This document shows positions 52,274-61,006 of a stretch of DNA of 64,000 nt, piece by piece. Numbering within the stretch: the first letter of the stretch is position 1; every line of letters begins with the position of its first letter. The position numbers and the translations under genes were made by a program. The notes below the pieces were generated by a model. The model did not search any database, was not told the origin of the DNA, and saw nothing but the letters and a program-made list of their open reading frames with translations. The stretch is from Roseovarius bejariae (GTDB taxonomy: Bacteria; Pseudomonadota; Alphaproteobacteria; Rhodobacterales; Rhodobacteraceae), in contig NZ_SZWE01000001.1 in the NCBI RefSeq assembly GCF_009669325.1, forward strand, positions 2,423,501 to 2,487,500, read 5' to 3'.

Positions 52274-52287
52274 TTGATGGTGGTCAA
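52274..52287. promoter_or_regulatory. FNR box 3
   Basis: TTGAT-GGTG-GTCAA, one mismatch to consensus, lies 66 bp upstream of the stress membrane-protein gene. It overlaps the last codon of the threonine aldolase gene. Confidence 0.58.
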
Positions 52288-53333
52288 TCGCCCTTGGCAA
52301 GGGTTACGAAATGGTCGATGGCATCTTCGGGAATCGACCAGTCGCAGACAAGCCGCATGGAAAGCGGTTCATCTGGCGCGCCGGTGTCGAGCGGGCCTTG
52401 GTTGAGGCCATAGTGCGCGCCGCCCCTCATCAGGCGTTGATGGGTGGCGCGGGGCAGGGTGGCGAAGATCATGTTGGCCTGTGGTTCGGCCAGAAAAACG
52501 CAATCGGGCACGCCGCGTAGGCCCTCGGCCAGACGGGCGGCCTTGGCGTTGGCGGCACGCGCCATATCAAGCCAGAGATCGTCGGTAAGATAGGCCAGCA
52601 TTTGCGCGGCCAGAAAGCGGTGCTTGGAGAAAAGATGCGCGGCGCGTTTGCGGCGCAGTTCAAACTCCCATGCTTTTGCGGGATTGAAGAAGATCACTGC
52701 CTCGACGCCCAGACAGCCGTTTTTCGTGCCGCCGAAACTGACGGCGTCGATCCCGGCCTTCCATGTCATTTCCGCCGGGGTGCAGTCGAGGGCCACGAGA
52801 GCATTGGCAAAACGCGCGCCGTCCAGATGCACCGGCAGGTCGTAGCGGGCGGCGGTTTGCGTGAGGGCGGCCAGTTCTTCCAGCGAATACACCCGGCCCA
52901 TTTCGGTGACTTGTGTCAGGGCCACGGGGCCACGTTGTGAGCAATGCACATCGCCAAGCGTCCAGCCCTCGATCGCGGTTTGCAGCGCCTCGGGGGTCAT
53001 CTTGTCTCCTTCGCCCACAAGCGAGAGCTTCGCGCCGCCGGTGTAGAATTCCGGCGCGTGGCATTCATCGGTATGGATATGGGCGAGCGGCGTGCAGAAA
53101 ATGGTTTGCCAAGGCTGGGTGAGGGTCGAGAGGGCCAGCGAATTGGCCGCCGTGCCCGTGGCGACAAGGTGAACGGAGGCCTCGGGGGCCTCGAAGATGT
53201 CGCGCAATCTGGCTTCGGTCCGGGCGGTCAGGTCATCGGTGCCATAGGAGGGCGCAAAGCCTTGGTTCGCGGTGGTGAGGGCCTCGATGATGGCCGGGTG
53301 GGCCGGGCCGCAGTTATCGGATTTGAAGCTCAT
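52284..53333 (-). CDS. ltaE: Low-specificity L-threonine aldolase
   Basis: A 349-aa PLP enzyme that cleaves L-threonine or allo-threonine to glycine and acetaldehyde. The N-terminus MSFKSDNCGPAHPAIIEAL, the VHLDGARFANALVAL block and the PLP lysine K204 in SFGGTKNG are diagnostic. ATG 53333 restores the family N-terminus and overlaps the ycgN stop (ATGA). Confidence 0.93.
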   Translation of the reverse strand: MSFKSDNCGPAHPAIIEALTTANQGFAPSYGTDDLTARTEARLRDIFEAPEASVHLVATGTAANSLALSTLTQPWQTIFCTPLAHIHTDECHAPEFYTGGAKLSLVGEGDKMTPEALQTAIEGWTLGDVHCSQRGPVALTQVTEMGRVYSLEELAALTQTAARYDLPVHLDGARFANALVALDCTPAEMTWKAGIDAVSFGGTKNGCLGVEAVIFFNPAKAWEFELRRKRAAHLFSKHRFLAAQMLAYLTDDLWLDMARAANAKAARLAEGLRGVPDCVFLAEPQANMIFATLPRATHQRLMRGGAHYGLNQGPLDTGAPDEPLSMRLVCDWSIPEDAIDHFVTLAKGD

Positions 53334-53806
53334 GTTCCCGGTTCCTCGATTACGTGGTCTTCCCAGTCGTCGTCCGAGACTTCGAATTCGGGGACGGTGC
53401 GATTTTGCATTGAAACCCCGGCCTCGTGGACTGTGTCGGGGGTGCCCGAGATCAGCGGGTGCCAATCGTAAAGCGGCTGGCCCTTGTGCAGACGCTTGTA
53501 GGCGCAGGTTTCGGGCATCCAGTAGAGGTGCAGTTCGAGGTTTTGCGCGGTGAGCGAAATGCATTCCGGCACGAACTGGTGGCGGATGGGGTATTGCGCG
53601 CAGCGACAGGTGGTATCGTCGAAAAGACGGCAGGCGACACGTGTCAGCGCCACCTCGGAGGTGTCCTCGTCTTCCAGCTTGTTGAGGCAACACTTGCCGC
53701 ACCCGTCGCAAAGCGCCTCCCACTCTTTCTGGGTCATGCGGTTGAGGGGCGTGGTTTCCCAGAAGCGGGGGCGCAGGCCGGAGCGGTCGATGGGGTCGTT
53801 GTTCAT
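53330..53806 (-). CDS. YcgN family cysteine-cluster protein (UPF0260)
   Basis: 158 aa. Cysteine cluster CDGCGKCCLNKLEDED and CRCAQYPIRHQFVPECISL are the UPF0260 hallmarks, probably binding a metal or Fe-S centre. It has ATGA overlaps at both ends, coupling it to ribF and the threonine aldolase gene. Function unknown. Confidence 0.93.
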   Translation of the reverse strand: MNNDPIDRSGLRPRFWETTPLNRMTQKEWEALCDGCGKCCLNKLEDEDTSEVALTRVACRLFDDTTCRCAQYPIRHQFVPECISLTAQNLELHLYWMPETCAYKRLHKGQPLYDWHPLISGTPDTVHEAGVSMQNRTVPEFEVSDDDWEDHVIEEPGT

Positions 53807-54741
53807 AGGTCTGCCAGGATTTCGCGGGCTTTGGCGCAGTCGGCGTCCATCTGGGCGATGAAGGCCTCAAGGCTGTCGAAGGTTTCTTCGGGGCGCAGAT
53901 AGTCGATCAGGGCGACGGACAGTTCTGTGCCGTAGAGGTCGCCGGAAAAATCGAAGATGAAGGTTTCGATGTTGGGCACTTCGCCATGGAACATCGGGCG
54001 GACCCCGAGGGAGGCCGCGCCGTGGTAGCTGCCTTTGTGAGGGCCGCTCAGGACATCGACCAGCACGGCGTAGACGCCGAAGCGGGGCCGGTGCAGCCCT
54101 TCGATGGACATATTCGTGGTTGGGTAGCCCAGTTCGCGGCCGCGCTGTTCGCCGCCCACGACCTCGCCCTCGATGCGGTGCCAGTGGCCCAGCATGGCGG
54201 CGGCATCGCGCGGGCGGCCATCGGTAAGGGCCTGGCGGATGGCGGTGGAGGAAACCTCACCCTGATCGCCTTCGAGCAGTTGGGCGATGGTCACGCCGAA
54301 TCCCAGATCCGCGCCGAAGCGTTGCAGGTCGGCGGCGGTGCCTGCGCGGCCCTTGCCGAAGCAGAAGTCGGCGCCGACAACCACGTGTTTGAGGTCAAGG
54401 CCATCGCGGATGACATTGACGGCGAATTCCTCGGGCGTGAGGGCCGAGAGGGCGGCGTTGAAGTTCAATTGATAGAGCTTTTCAACGCCGAGTTTTTCGA
54501 GGCGGTGCGCGCGGGCCTCGGGGTTCATCAGGCGGAAAGGGGGCGCGTCGGGGGCGAAATATTCCCTCGGGTGCGGCTCGAACGTGAGCACGCCGAGGGG
54601 GGCGCCCACGGCTTCGCCCGCGCGGCGGGCGATGTCGATGACGGACCGGTGGCCGATATGGACACCGTCGAAGTTGCCGATGGCGACGCTGGCGCCTCGG
54701 TCGGTCTGATCAACATATGCGTAATCGCGGATAATCTGCAT
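53803..54741 (-). CDS. ribF: Bifunctional riboflavin kinase/FAD synthetase
   Basis: A 312-aa RibF. The adenylyltransferase domain has VAIGNFDGVHIGH and the SSTAIRQALTDG loop. The C-terminal riboflavin kinase domain has GRELGYPTTNM and NIETFIFDFSGDLYG. It makes FMN then FAD. ATG 54741 gives the normal N-terminus. It is first in an operon with ycgN and the threonine aldolase gene. Confidence 0.97.
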   Translation of the reverse strand: MQIIRDYAYVDQTDRGASVAIGNFDGVHIGHRSVIDIARRAGEAVGAPLGVLTFEPHPREYFAPDAPPFRLMNPEARAHRLEKLGVEKLYQLNFNAALSALTPEEFAVNVIRDGLDLKHVVVGADFCFGKGRAGTAADLQRFGADLGFGVTIAQLLEGDQGEVSSTAIRQALTDGRPRDAAAMLGHWHRIEGEVVGGEQRGRELGYPTTNMSIEGLHRPRFGVYAVLVDVLSGPHKGSYHGAASLGVRPMFHGEVPNIETFIFDFSGDLYGTELSVALIDYLRPEETFDSLEAFIAQMDADCAKAREILADL

Positions 54742-54825
54742 GGCCGTTTGCGTAGCCCCAACGCGGGGCTTGTGCAAGCGTATGGGACTGGCTTTTGATC
54801 GGGTGCCTCTGCTATGAGGGGCGGC

Positions 54826-55464
54826 ATGGACCCTGTGAGCACACCCGAGCAGATCGAGGCACTGTTTACCCGCGCCGACGGGAGTTATCTTTTTGCGCGC
54901 TGGGGACGGCCCATCGCGCCGATTGTCTTTGGCGTGGACGATGCGACGCTCGAGATCGTGAAGGGTGCGGTGGAGGCCATGGCCGTTCTGGCCGGTCACC
55001 AGATGGCCGAGACCGATCCGGAACTGGGCGTGAACCTGATGTTCTTTTTCTTCCGCGAGTGGGAGGAGTTGCGCGAGGTGCCCGACCTTGACCGGCTGGT
55101 GCCGGATCTGGGCCCATTGGTGGACAGGCTGATCGCGGCGGATGCCAATCAATATAGGGTATTCCGGTTCGATGAGGCGGGCGCGATCAAGGCGGCCTTT
55201 GTGTTCTTGCGGATGGACGAGGGACTAAGCAAGGTGCCGGCCGAGACACTGGCGCTGAGCCAGATGGCACAGACGATCTTGTTGTGGTCCGATACGGCAT
55301 TTCAGGATCGGTCGCCGCTGGCCAGCGTGCCGGACCAGGATACCGTGATCCTGCGTCCTGACATCGCCGAGGTGATCCGGGCGGCTTACGATCCTGTGAT
55401 GCCTGCCGTCGCGGAAGATGCCAGCCATGCCCTGCGTCTGGCGGCGCGGTTGCGGCCACAGTAG
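54826..55464 (+). CDS. Conserved hypothetical protein
   Basis: 212 aa, soluble, acidic, no signal peptide. LFARWGRPIAPIVFGVDDATLEIVKGA and FRFDEAGAIKAAFVFLRMD look conserved, but I recognise no family. An alternative ATG lies 12 bp upstream; GAGGGG favours 54826. It is divergent from ribF. Confidence 0.72.
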   Translation: MDPVSTPEQIEALFTRADGSYLFARWGRPIAPIVFGVDDATLEIVKGAVEAMAVLAGHQMAETDPELGVNLMFFFFREWEELREVPDLDRLVPDLGPLVDRLIAADANQYRVFRFDEAGAIKAAFVFLRMDEGLSKVPAETLALSQMAQTILLWSDTAFQDRSPLASVPDQDTVILRPDIAEVIRAAYDPVMPAVAEDASHALRLAARLRPQ

Positions 55465-55545
55465 GGGCGCGGGCCCCAAATCTGCCTAATGGCTTGACCG
55501 AAACCGCAAGATGGGCCTTATTCCTGCGCAAGCTTGGGGTGTGTG

Positions 55546-56607
55546 ATGCGGACGATTTTACTTGTTTGTTTGGTTGCGGTCTGCGTGGGCGGCTTTGGAC
55601 AGGTGCGGGCCGAGACCTGTGGCGGGACCTATACGGTACAGCCGGGCGAGACCCTGTCCCAGATTGCCGAGGCGCAATATGGCGATGCCGAGTTGTGGGC
55701 CCGGATTCATGGGGATAATCTTGAGATGTTGGGGGAAACCCCCGACAATCTCCGGGCGGGGATGCGGTTACGCTTGCGCTGCGTGAACGGACTGCCAAAG
55801 GGGCTGTCGGGCGGGGCTAATGTGGCTGTGTCCGGGGCAGTTGCGCCAGCACGTGGTAATCCCGCTGTGCGGATTGATATTCTGACTGCCGGAGATTTCT
55901 GGCCCTTTGCCGATCAGGCGCTGCCGGGGGGTGGTCTGTTGGCCGAAGTGGTGCAGGCGGCGATGGAGGCAGCCGACCCCGAGCAGGGGTTTGCCATTCA
56001 TTGGGTCAACGACAGGGCCTCGCACCACGAGCCGCTGTTGTCGAATGTGCTTTTGGATATGGGGTTTCCATGGTCACGGCCCGATTGCGAGGCGGAGCCA
56101 GACAGGAAGCGTTGCGAGACCCTGATGTTCTCGTCACCCCTGTTCGAGGTTCTTGAGCTTCTGTTTGTCGACAATACCCGCCCCCTGACCTTTGAGAGCG
56201 AGGCCGACATGCAAGGCAAGACCCTATGTCGGCCCAAGGGGTTATCGACTTATATTTTTGAACAGGATGGGCGAAATTGGCTGCGCGACAATGTGATTTC
56301 CCTCAAGATCGCGGCCTCGCCCGAGGCCTGTTTTCGCTTGCTGATAGAGGGTCAGGTTGATGGGGTGGTTCTTAACGAATTCCTTGGCCATCAAACGATA
56401 AAGGCCTTGGGCCTTGAAGATCGTATTGCGCCTGTGCAGGGGCAGCCGATTTCGATTGATACACTTCATATGGTCGCGCACAGGGCGCATCCCGCAGGAA
56501 AATCCTTGCTGGATGTTTTTGACGCCGGGTTGGCGAAAATCAGGGCCAATGGAACGTATCAGCGTATCGTGGATGAGCATATGGCCCGAGTCTGGGAGGA
56601 GTTTTAG
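55546..56607 (+). CDS. LysM plus periplasmic solute-binding protein (copy 1)
   Basis: A 353-aa exported protein. Signal peptide MRTILLVCLVAVCVGGFGQVRA, LysM domain at about 28-78 (YTVQPGETLSQIAEAQYGD), then an SBP family 3-like domain from about 108 (IDILTAGDFWPFADQALPGGGLLAEVVQAAMEA). LysM binds peptidoglycan, so it may hold a ligand sensor at the wall. It is followed 3 bp later by a paralogue. No transporter genes are adjacent. Confidence 0.82.
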   Translation: MRTILLVCLVAVCVGGFGQVRAETCGGTYTVQPGETLSQIAEAQYGDAELWARIHGDNLEMLGETPDNLRAGMRLRLRCVNGLPKGLSGGANVAVSGAVAPARGNPAVRIDILTAGDFWPFADQALPGGGLLAEVVQAAMEAADPEQGFAIHWVNDRASHHEPLLSNVLLDMGFPWSRPDCEAEPDRKRCETLMFSSPLFEVLELLFVDNTRPLTFESEADMQGKTLCRPKGLSTYIFEQDGRNWLRDNVISLKIAASPEACFRLLIEGQVDGVVLNEFLGHQTIKALGLEDRIAPVQGQPISIDTLHMVAHRAHPAGKSLLDVFDAGLAKIRANGTYQRIVDEHMARVWEEF

Positions 56608-56610
56608 GCC

Positions 56611-57636
56611 ATGCGTGGAATAGGCATACTCCGATTGGTGATGGCTTGGGCAATGTTGATCGCCCTGCCAGTGGGTGCGCAGGCATTGTGTGATGTGACT
56701 TACAAGGTGCAGCCGGGCGATACGCTGTTTTCGATTGCCGAAACACATTACGGCACATCGCAGCAATGGGCGCTGGTTTATTACGCCAACCAAGTGGTTC
56801 TGGAGGGGCAAACTGCCGTCCCGGGATCGGACGTGTATATTCCGTGCCCCGCCAGTGAAGCTGCGCCCGCACAGATGCCGCCCCGCGAGGTGGGGGCGGA
56901 ACTGACGCTTTTGACGGCTGGCAACTATCTGCCTTTTTCCGATCGCAACTGGCCGGGGAAAGGTTTGGCGACTGAACTGGTCACTGCCGCGCTGGAGGCA
57001 AGCCCCTCGCCATTGCCCTATGCCGTGGCGTGGGAAGACGATTGGTCAAGTCATTTGTTCCCGCTGTTGGATCAGAAAACCTATGACATGGGGTTTCCGT
57101 GGGTAAAGCCCGATTGCACGGCCACGCCCGACAATGAACGCTGCAAGAAGTTCCATTTCTCGGAGCCGCTAATGGAATTGCCCATCATGCTGTTCAAGCG
57201 GGAGGGCAGCGAGTTCGCCTATGAAAGCGATGCCGATGTGATCGGCAAACGCCTGTGTCGCCCGGCGGGATATTTCACCCATGATCTGGATCGGGCGGAT
57301 CGTCGGTGGCTGTCGGAGGGCAAGATCACCCTTGTGCAACCGGACAGCCCCGAGGACTGTTTCGAGCAGTTGATGGCCGACAAGGTGGATGCGGTGACGG
57401 TCAATGTCTTCCTAGGAGCGTCGAAAATCGTGGCCATGGGATTGCGTGGGCGGGTTATTCCGTTGGAGCGAGCGTTATCGCGTGAGAGCCTGCATGTGAT
57501 AATCTCGAAGACGCATTGGCGGGGGACGACGCATCTTTACCGGATTAACGCCGGGTTGGCGGCGCTGCGGGAGAACGGACGATATGACGAGATTGTCTCG
57601 CGCCACTTGGAACTGTTTTGGGAGCAAGTGAAGTAA
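56611..57636 (+). CDS. LysM plus periplasmic solute-binding protein (copy 2)
   Basis: 341 aa, tandem paralogue of the preceding gene with the same order: signal peptide, LysM (YKVQPGDTLFSIAETHYGT), SBP3-like domain (LTLLTAGNYLPFSDRNWPGKGLATELVTAALEA). Four spaced cysteines are shared with copy 1 (for example PDC...C and KRLC). The stop overlaps the thpR start (TAATG). Confidence 0.82.
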   Translation: MRGIGILRLVMAWAMLIALPVGAQALCDVTYKVQPGDTLFSIAETHYGTSQQWALVYYANQVVLEGQTAVPGSDVYIPCPASEAAPAQMPPREVGAELTLLTAGNYLPFSDRNWPGKGLATELVTAALEASPSPLPYAVAWEDDWSSHLFPLLDQKTYDMGFPWVKPDCTATPDNERCKKFHFSEPLMELPIMLFKREGSEFAYESDADVIGKRLCRPAGYFTHDLDRADRRWLSEGKITLVQPDSPEDCFEQLMADKVDAVTVNVFLGASKIVAMGLRGRVIPLERALSRESLHVIISKTHWRGTTHLYRINAGLAALRENGRYDEIVSRHLELFWEQVK

Positions 57637-58178
57637 TGCGGGCCTTCGTGGCGATCCCCCTGCCCGAGGAGGTGGCCGACATCGTCGAGCGGCTTCAGGG
57701 CGATCTATCGGTGGGGCGGGTTGTCACGCGTGAGAACCTGCATCTGACGCTGGCCTTTCTGGGCGATCTGGAGCCGGGGCTGGTCGAGGAAGTGCATGGT
57801 GCCTTGAGCGAGATCGAAGCCGCAGCCGTGACCATGGATATGCGCGGGGTGGATGTGTTCGGAGCGGACCAGCCGCGATTGGTCTTTGCTGGCGTCGAGC
57901 CGAACGCGGGGCTGACGGCCTTGCGTGACAAGGTTAATTCGGCGGTGCGCGAGGTGGGGGTGGAATTGCCGCGCAAACGGTTTCGCCCGCATGTGACGTT
58001 GGCGCGATTTCACCGGCGGATGCTGCAGCATGAGCTGGATCGTCTCGGGGCTTTTCTTGAAACGCATGGGGCGTTTCGGCTGGAGCTTTTCGAGGTGGCA
58101 CGTTTTGGGCTTTACCGTTCGCATCTGTCGCAGGACGGCGCATGGTATGAGGAACTGGCGCACTATGATCTGGGATAG
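57636..58178 (+). CDS. thpR: RNA 2',3'-cyclic phosphodiesterase
   Basis: A 180-aa 2H phosphoesterase. The two HxT motifs are H36-L-T38 (HLTLAFLG) and H119-V-T121 (HVTLARF). It opens 2',3'-cyclic phosphates on RNA or tRNA. ATG 57636 overlaps the previous stop. Confidence 0.95.
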   Translation: MRAFVAIPLPEEVADIVERLQGDLSVGRVVTRENLHLTLAFLGDLEPGLVEEVHGALSEIEAAAVTMDMRGVDVFGADQPRLVFAGVEPNAGLTALRDKVNSAVREVGVELPRKRFRPHVTLARFHRRMLQHELDRLGAFLETHGAFRLELFEVARFGLYRSHLSQDGAWYEELAHYDLG

Positions 58179-58214
58179 CTTGCCAGTCGGTGTGGCGCGC
58201 CATAGGGTGCGCGC

Positions 58215-58604
58215 ATGACCCATCGTTTCCCGATCCGCGTTTATTACGAAGATACCGATATGGCCGGTATCGTCTATTACGCCAACTACCTGAAATACAT
58301 CGAGCGGGCGCGCAGTGCATGGGTGCGCGAGATGGGCATCGACCAGAACGGGATGCGCGAGGAGGATGGCGTGGTGTTCGCTGTGCGGCGGGTCGAGGCG
58401 GATTATCTGAGCCCCGCGAAATTCGATGATGAGCTGGAGGTGCGGACCACCACGCAGGCGGTGACCGGTGCGCGACTGGTCATGGAGCAGCAGGTGGTGC
58501 GCAGCGAGGAGGTCTTGTTCTCGGCCGTGGTGACGATTGTCTGCATTGGCGAGGGCGGCACGCCTGCGCGCCTACCGGCAAATATTCGCCTGATCCTGCA
58601 TTAA
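58215..58604 (+). CDS. ybgC: Tol-Pal system acyl-CoA thioesterase
   Basis: 129-aa hotdog thioesterase. VYYEDTDMAGIVYYANYLKYIERARSAW contains the catalytic Asp and matches YbgC closely. It is placed before tolQ as in many proteobacteria, separated by 116 bp. Confidence 0.95.
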   Translation: MTHRFPIRVYYEDTDMAGIVYYANYLKYIERARSAWVREMGIDQNGMREEDGVVFAVRRVEADYLSPAKFDDELEVRTTTQAVTGARLVMEQQVVRSEEVLFSAVVTIVCIGEGGTPARLPANIRLILH

Positions 58605-58720
58605 TCACGCCGATTTGTGCCGCGTGATGCGGTTCATGTTGGCTTTCCCCTTTAAATTCCGTTAGCTTCGGCCTCAATAAGGCTGGAAAACACGGCCAGA
58701 GGCGGAAAAAGAGCAGGCTT

Positions 58721-59416
58721 ATGGAAGCAGAAACCCTCGCAATAGCGCAGGAGATAGATTTCTCCATGTGGGCGCTATTTGCACGCGCAACCCTTATCGT
58801 GAAACTCGTCATGCTGATGCTGATCATCGCCTCGTTCTGGGCGTGGTCGATCATCATCCAGAAGATCATCATCTATCGCAAGGCACGGGCCGAGGCCGAG
58901 GTGTTCGACCGGCGCTTCTGGTCGGGGGAGCCTTTGGACGAGTTGTTCGAAGAAATCGGGCCGGACCCGGACGGGCAATCGGAACGAGTTTTCGCGGCGG
59001 GCATGATGGAATGGCGGCGGTCACACCGAAACGACGGCGGGCTGATTGCCGGGGCGACGGCGCGGATCGACCGGAGCATGGATGTGGCCATCGCCAAGGA
59101 GGCCGAGAACCTGCAAAGCGGGCTGTCGGTTCTGGCGACGGTCGGGTCGACGGCGCCTTTCGTGGGGCTGTTCGGGACGGTCTGGGGCATCATGAATGCC
59201 TTTATCGAGATCGCAGAACAGCAGAACACCAATCTGGCCGTCGTGGCGCCGGGGATCGCCGAGGCGCTTCTGGCTACCGGCCTTGGCCTGTTGGCGGCCA
59301 TTCCGGCGGTGATTTTCTACAACAAGCTGAGTGCGGACAGTGACCGGATCGTGGCCAGTTACGAGGCCTTCGCCGATGAGTTCGCGACCATTCTTAGCCG
59401 CCAGTTGGACAGCTGA
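58721..59416 (+). CDS. tolQ: TolQ proton-channel subunit
   Basis: 231 aa with three membrane segments (MLMLIIASFWAWSIIIQKIII; around 140-160 LATVGSTAPFVGLFGTVWGIM; around 180-200 EALLATGLGLLAAIPAVIFYN). It is a TolQ/ExbB/MotA-family motor subunit that uses the proton gradient for outer-membrane constriction with TolR. Three bases separate it from tolR. Confidence 0.97.
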   Translation: MEAETLAIAQEIDFSMWALFARATLIVKLVMLMLIIASFWAWSIIIQKIIIYRKARAEAEVFDRRFWSGEPLDELFEEIGPDPDGQSERVFAAGMMEWRRSHRNDGGLIAGATARIDRSMDVAIAKEAENLQSGLSVLATVGSTAPFVGLFGTVWGIMNAFIEIAEQQNTNLAVVAPGIAEALLATGLGLLAAIPAVIFYNKLSADSDRIVASYEAFADEFATILSRQLDS

Positions 59417-59419
59417 GCG

Positions 59420-59893
59420 ATGGGAGCCGGAGTCGTTCAGAAATCCGACAGCGGCGGGCGCCGGCGGCGCGGGCGGGGGCGGTCACGCCCCATGGCCGAG
59501 ATCAACGTCACGCCTTTCGTTGACGTGATGCTGGTCCTCTTGATCATTTTCATGGTCGCTGCGCCGCTGATGACGGTGGGTGTACCCGTGGAGTTGCCCG
59601 AGACCGCGGCCAATGCCCTGCCTGGCGAGGAGGAAGAACCCCTGACCGTGACGGTGACGGCCGAAGGTGTGGTTATGATCCAGACGAGCGAAGTGGCGCG
59701 CGAGGAATTGGTGACCAAGCTGCGGGCGATCGCGACGGAGCGCGACAGCACGCGGGTCTACCTGCGGGCCGATGGGGCGGTGCCCTATTCGGATGTGATG
59801 CAGGTGATGGGCGCGCTCAACCGGGGTGGTTTCGGGAATATCGGCTTGGTGACCGATACCGGCGGACCCAGCCTTGATGAGCAGGGCGGTTAG
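59420..59893 (+). CDS. tolR: TolR motor subunit
   Basis: 157 aa. An Arg-rich N-terminus leads into MAEINVTPFVDVMLVLLIIFMVAAPLM, where the Asp of the membrane segment is the proton-carrying residue. The periplasmic domain follows (YLRADGAVPYSDVMQVMGALNRGGFGNIGLVTD). Partner of TolQ. Confidence 0.97.
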   Translation: MGAGVVQKSDSGGRRRRGRGRSRPMAEINVTPFVDVMLVLLIIFMVAAPLMTVGVPVELPETAANALPGEEEEPLTVTVTAEGVVMIQTSEVAREELVTKLRAIATERDSTRVYLRADGAVPYSDVMQVMGALNRGGFGNIGLVTDTGGPSLDEQGG

Positions 59894-59902
59894 GGGAAAC
59901 GG

Positions 59903-61006
59903 GTGAACACCGGACAGGTCATATCCGGGGCGGGCCATCTGGGCCTGATCGCCTTTGCCTTGTTCGGCGGCGCGTTTCAATCCGAGCCGCTGCCCTTCGA
60001 GGTGACGGAAGTGACGGCGATTTCGTCCGAGGAATTCGCGGCGCTGACGCAGGGCGAAAACGTGCCCGAGGCGGTGGCCAACGTGGACACACCTGAGCCG
60101 CCGCAGGAAGGCGAGGCCCCGGCGTTGACCAGCGAGGCCGACACCCCGCCAGAACGCAGTGAGCCGGAGGTGGCCGAGACACCGCCACCCGACGATGTGC
60201 CCGAGCCGGTGGAGCCCGCGCCGGTACCTCAAGCCGATGTGAGCGATGAGCCCCCGGTCATGCAGCCGCCGCAGGAGGATACGGCCCTCATGATCCCCGA
60301 AATCTCTCCGCGTCCGCAGGTGCGCCCTGCGCCGCGGGTGGCCCCTGAGCCGGTGGCCGAGCCCGAGCCGGATGTGCAAATCGACGATGTGGAGCGCCAA
60401 GAGGTGGCCCCCAGCGACGAGCCTGCCGACGTGGCCGAGGAGGAGTCCGAGGCCACATCGCCCGAGGAAGCCACGACCGAGATTGTCACCGAGGCGGAAG
60501 AAAATGATGTGACGAATGCGGCCCCGGCGCAGTCGGTCCGGCCGCGCAGCAGGCCGTCGCGCCCCGACCCTACGGAAACCGCCGAGTCCGAGGCCCCCGA
60601 GACCGACAACAGCGCGGTGAACGATGCGCTGGCCGAGGCGCTGGGCCAGACCGGAACAAGCAGCAACGACGCCCCGCAAGGTCCGCCCCTGACAGCAGGC
60701 GAAAAGGACGCGCTGCGCATCGCGGTGCAAAATTGCTGGAACGTGGGGTCCTTGAGTTCCGAGGCGCTGCGGACCACGGTGGTTGTCGGCGTCGAGATGA
60801 CGGAAGAGGCCAAGCCGGTGATCAGTTCGATCCAGATGCTGAGCGCATCGGGAGGCAGCGGGGCGGCAGCGAAACAAGCGTTCGAGGCGGCGCGCCGGGC
60901 GATTATCCGCTGTGGTGCGGGCGGTTTCGATTTGCCGGTCGAAAAATACGACCATTGGCGCGACATTGAAATGACATTCAATCCGGAGAGAATGAGGATC
61001 AAATGA
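59903..61006 (+). CDS. tolA: TolA-type periplasm-spanning protein
   Basis: 367 aa from GTG 59903. One N-terminal membrane segment is followed by a long Pro/Glu-rich region (about 55-250) instead of the Ala/Lys helix of enteric TolA, then a globular C-terminus ([23 protein letters not shown]). This composition is usual in Rhodobacterales. It links the TolQR motor to TolB-Pal. The stop overlaps the tolB ATG. Confidence 0.9.
   Translation: MNTGQVISGAGHLGLIAFALFGGAFQSEPLPFEVTEVTAISSEEFAALTQGENVPEAVANVDTPEPPQEGEAPALTSEADTPPERSEPEVAETPPPDDVPEPVEPAPVPQADVSDEPPVMQPPQEDTALMIPEISPRPQVRPAPRVAPEPVAEPEPDVQIDDVERQEVAPSDEPADVAEEESEATSPEEATTEIVTEAEENDVTNAAPAQSVRPRSRPSRPDPTETAESEAPETDNSAVNDALAEALGQTGTSSNDAPQGPPLTAGEKDALRIAVQNCWNVGSLSSEALRTTVVVGVEMTEEAKPVISSIQMLSASGGSGAAAKQAFEAARRAIIRCGAGGFDLPVEKYDHWRDIEMTFNPERMRIK

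Noticed and set aside
53334..53870. N-terminal extension of the threonine aldolase frame
   Set aside because: It overlaps YcgN coding on the same strand in another frame; the family start is at 53333.
60229..61002. 257-codon frame antisense to tolA
   Set aside because: Low-complexity Ser/Ala sequence mirroring the Pro/Glu-rich tolA linker.
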